Below are positions 13,831-14,989 of a DNA stretch of 14,989 nucleotides, piece after piece. A program made the position numbers and the translations under genes. The notes beneath the pieces are model-generated. The model saw nothing but the letters and a program-made list of their open reading frames with translations. It had not been told where the DNA came from and made no database searches. Every line of letters starts with the position of its first letter. Positions within the stretch are counted from its first letter, which is position 1. Location of the stretch: positions 1-14,989 of the forward strand of contig JAJXTA010000009.1 in NCBI GenBank assembly GCA_021784265.1. Direction: 5' to 3'. This DNA is from a bacterium (GTDB taxonomy: Bacteria; Verrucomicrobiota; Verrucomicrobiia; Limisphaerales; J093).

Positions 13831-14989
13831 ATCCCTCACTCCTTCGCAACCGGCCGCGCCGGGCTCCCCGCCGCCGCCGCCCCGCCGCCGTTGGTGGCTC
13901 GGCGGCCTGATCCTGGCCGTCGTCGTCATCGCCCCGCTCGGTTGGCTGGCCCTCTCGCGTGCCAAATCGGGCGAACCCCCCGCGGTGGCGCCGCCGCCCA
14001 CCGTCTCGGTCGTCAAGGTGGTCCGTATGGACCTCTACAACGAGGTGACCATCCCGGCCGAGTTCCGCGCCTATGTCGAGGTCGCCCTCCATGCCAAGGT
14101 CTCCGGCTACGTGGACCAGATGAACGTCGATTTTGGCGACCGGGTGAAGGCGGGCGAGCTGTTGGCCACCCTCGAGGTCCCCGAGCTGCGCAACCAACTC
14201 GACAGCGCGCGCGCCACCCTCAAGAAGGGCGAGGCCGACTACGCCGATGCCCATCTCATTTTTACGCGCCTGGTCGCGGTGAATAAGGAACACCCCAACC
14301 TGGTGGCCCAACAGGACTTGGACAACGCCGAGGCCAAGGAACACATGACCGCCGGCGCCTTGGCCGCCGCCAAGGCCGACGTGGACCGGTACCAGACGCT
14401 GCTGGACTACACCCAGATCAAGGCCCCCTTCGATGGCGTGGTCACCTGGCGTTACGTGGACCCTGGCATGCTCATCCAGACCGGTACCGCCTCCGAGCAG
14501 CAATCCCTCCCCCTGGTCCGGGTCTCGGACAACTACCGCCTCCGCTTGGACATCCCCGTCTCCGTCGAGTACGTCAAAGACATTCACGTGGGCGATCAGG
14601 TGGCGGTCCGGGTAGAATCGCTGAATAACAAGACCTTGAACGGCACCATCACCCGGACCACCATGCGGGTGGACGAGGCCACGCGGACCATGACGACGGA
14701 GCTGGAGGTGCCCAATCCCAACCTCGAGCTGGTGCCCGGCATGTATGCCGTGGTCGTGCTGCGGGTGCAACGACGGGACCACGCGCTGGCGGTCCCGATC
14801 GAGGCGATCGGCCACGGCGCCACCAACTCCGTCCTGGTGGTGGATGCCGGTGGCCAACTCCATGACCAACCCGTCCAACTGGGGCTGGAGACCCCGAACT
14901 ACTACGAAGCCGTCAGCGGCGTCAAAGAAGGCGACCTGGTGGTGGTGGGCCACCGGGACCAGCTCCAGGCTGGCCAGCATGTCCAAACC
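13820..14989 (+). CDS. RND efflux membrane-fusion protein (HlyD family), 3' end cut
   Basis: This is the periplasmic adaptor of a tripartite RND efflux system, joining an inner-membrane pump to an outer-membrane channel. The frame is open for 390 codons to the window edge. A short Pro-rich cytoplasmic tail ends in RRR, and residues about 25-46 form one membrane helix. There is no lipobox cysteine, so the protein is anchored by this helix. EVALHAKVSGYVDQMNVDFGDRVKAGELLATLEVPEL is broken up as a lipoyl half (EVALHAKVSGYVDQ, then FGDRVKAGELLATLEV). A helical hairpin of about 90 residues follows, then the second half TQIKAPFDGVVTWRYVDPGM, a beta-barrel region and the membrane-proximal part (AVPIEAIG). 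The family is usually near 380-450 residues, so only the end is missing. ATG 13820 overlaps the kinase end by 11 bases, with no strong ribosome site, which suggests coupling. The pump gene should follow beyond the edge. Confidence 0.95.
   Translation, partial: MSTESLTPSQPAAPGSPPPPPRRRWWLGGLILAVVVIAPLGWLALSRAKSGEPPAVAPPPTVSVVKVVRMDLYNEVTIPAEFRAYVEVALHAKVSGYVDQMNVDFGDRVKAGELLATLEVPELRNQLDSARATLKKGEADYADAHLIFTRLVAVNKEHPNLVAQQDLDNAEAKEHMTAGALAAAKADVDRYQTLLDYTQIKAPFDGVVTWRYVDPGMLIQTGTASEQQSLPLVRVSDNYRLRLDIPVSVEYVKDIHVGDQVAVRVESLNNKTLNGTITRTTMRVDEATRTMTTELEVPNPNLELVPGMYAVVVLRVQRRDHALAVPIEAIGHGATNSVLVVDAGGQLHDQPVQLGLETPNYYEAVSGVKEGDLVVVGHRDQLQAGQHVQT

Noticed and set aside
13736..14986. A long minus-strand frame opposite the efflux adaptor
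   Set aside because: The plus frame holds the membrane helix, both lipoyl halves and the barrel; the minus frame is an artefact of its codon pattern.
1..14989. CRISPR arrays, tRNA or rRNA genes, insertion sequences
   Set aside because: I saw no regularly spaced repeats, cloverleaf-like sequence, transposase motifs or flanking inverted repeats.

Overview
The window looks like chromosome from a GC-rich Verrucomicrobiota bacterium, most likely the Pedosphaera/Limisphaerales group. This is an inference from protein style. Two large secreted proteins carry the 'STNLTQWQ' and 'WDSPTAVLQAA...FYRYR' type tails and the putative-Ig and LamG modules that are common in that group. Nothing here is a marker gene that settles taxonomy.

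Layout, left to right. (1) A cinA gene on the minus strand is cut by the left edge. (2) Divergent from it, a Fur-family metal regulator overlaps a XerC/D-type tyrosine recombinase by four bases, so the two form a translationally coupled pair. The pair is driven by a near-consensus sigma70 promoter whose predicted transcript start falls on the Fur GTG codon. (3) Behind the recombinase stop lies a short coding-like stretch in the same frame. (4) Next comes a 1284-residue exported protein of unknown function with two putative-Ig domains and a ZU5-like segment. It converges, across a hairpin-rich gap, on (5) a minus-strand TPR-sulfotransferase fusion. (6) Divergent from that, across a 266-base gap full of inverted repeats, is a 660-residue secreted Ig/LamG protein, ended by a very strong 43-base hairpin. 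(7) Then comes a small GNAT-like protein with a C-terminal membrane anchor and, apparently, no acetyl-CoA motif A. (8) The window ends in an operon of a CusR-type response regulator, its sensor kinase and an RND efflux membrane-fusion protein, each overlapping the next. The fusion-protein gene runs off the right edge and the pump itself would lie beyond it.

The right-hand operon is a conventional metal or toxic-compound sensing and efflux module. The more unusual signals are regulatory. Two promoters are placed so that the mRNA would be leaderless and begin at GTG. A CusR-box-like palindrome lies upstream of the secreted LamG gene and has a close relative upstream of the response regulator. 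Several intergenic hairpins lack the T-run of a standard terminator. I see no RNA genes, insertion sequences, CRISPR arrays or clear attachment sites. No complete undescribed system is evident, but several parts are worth testing.
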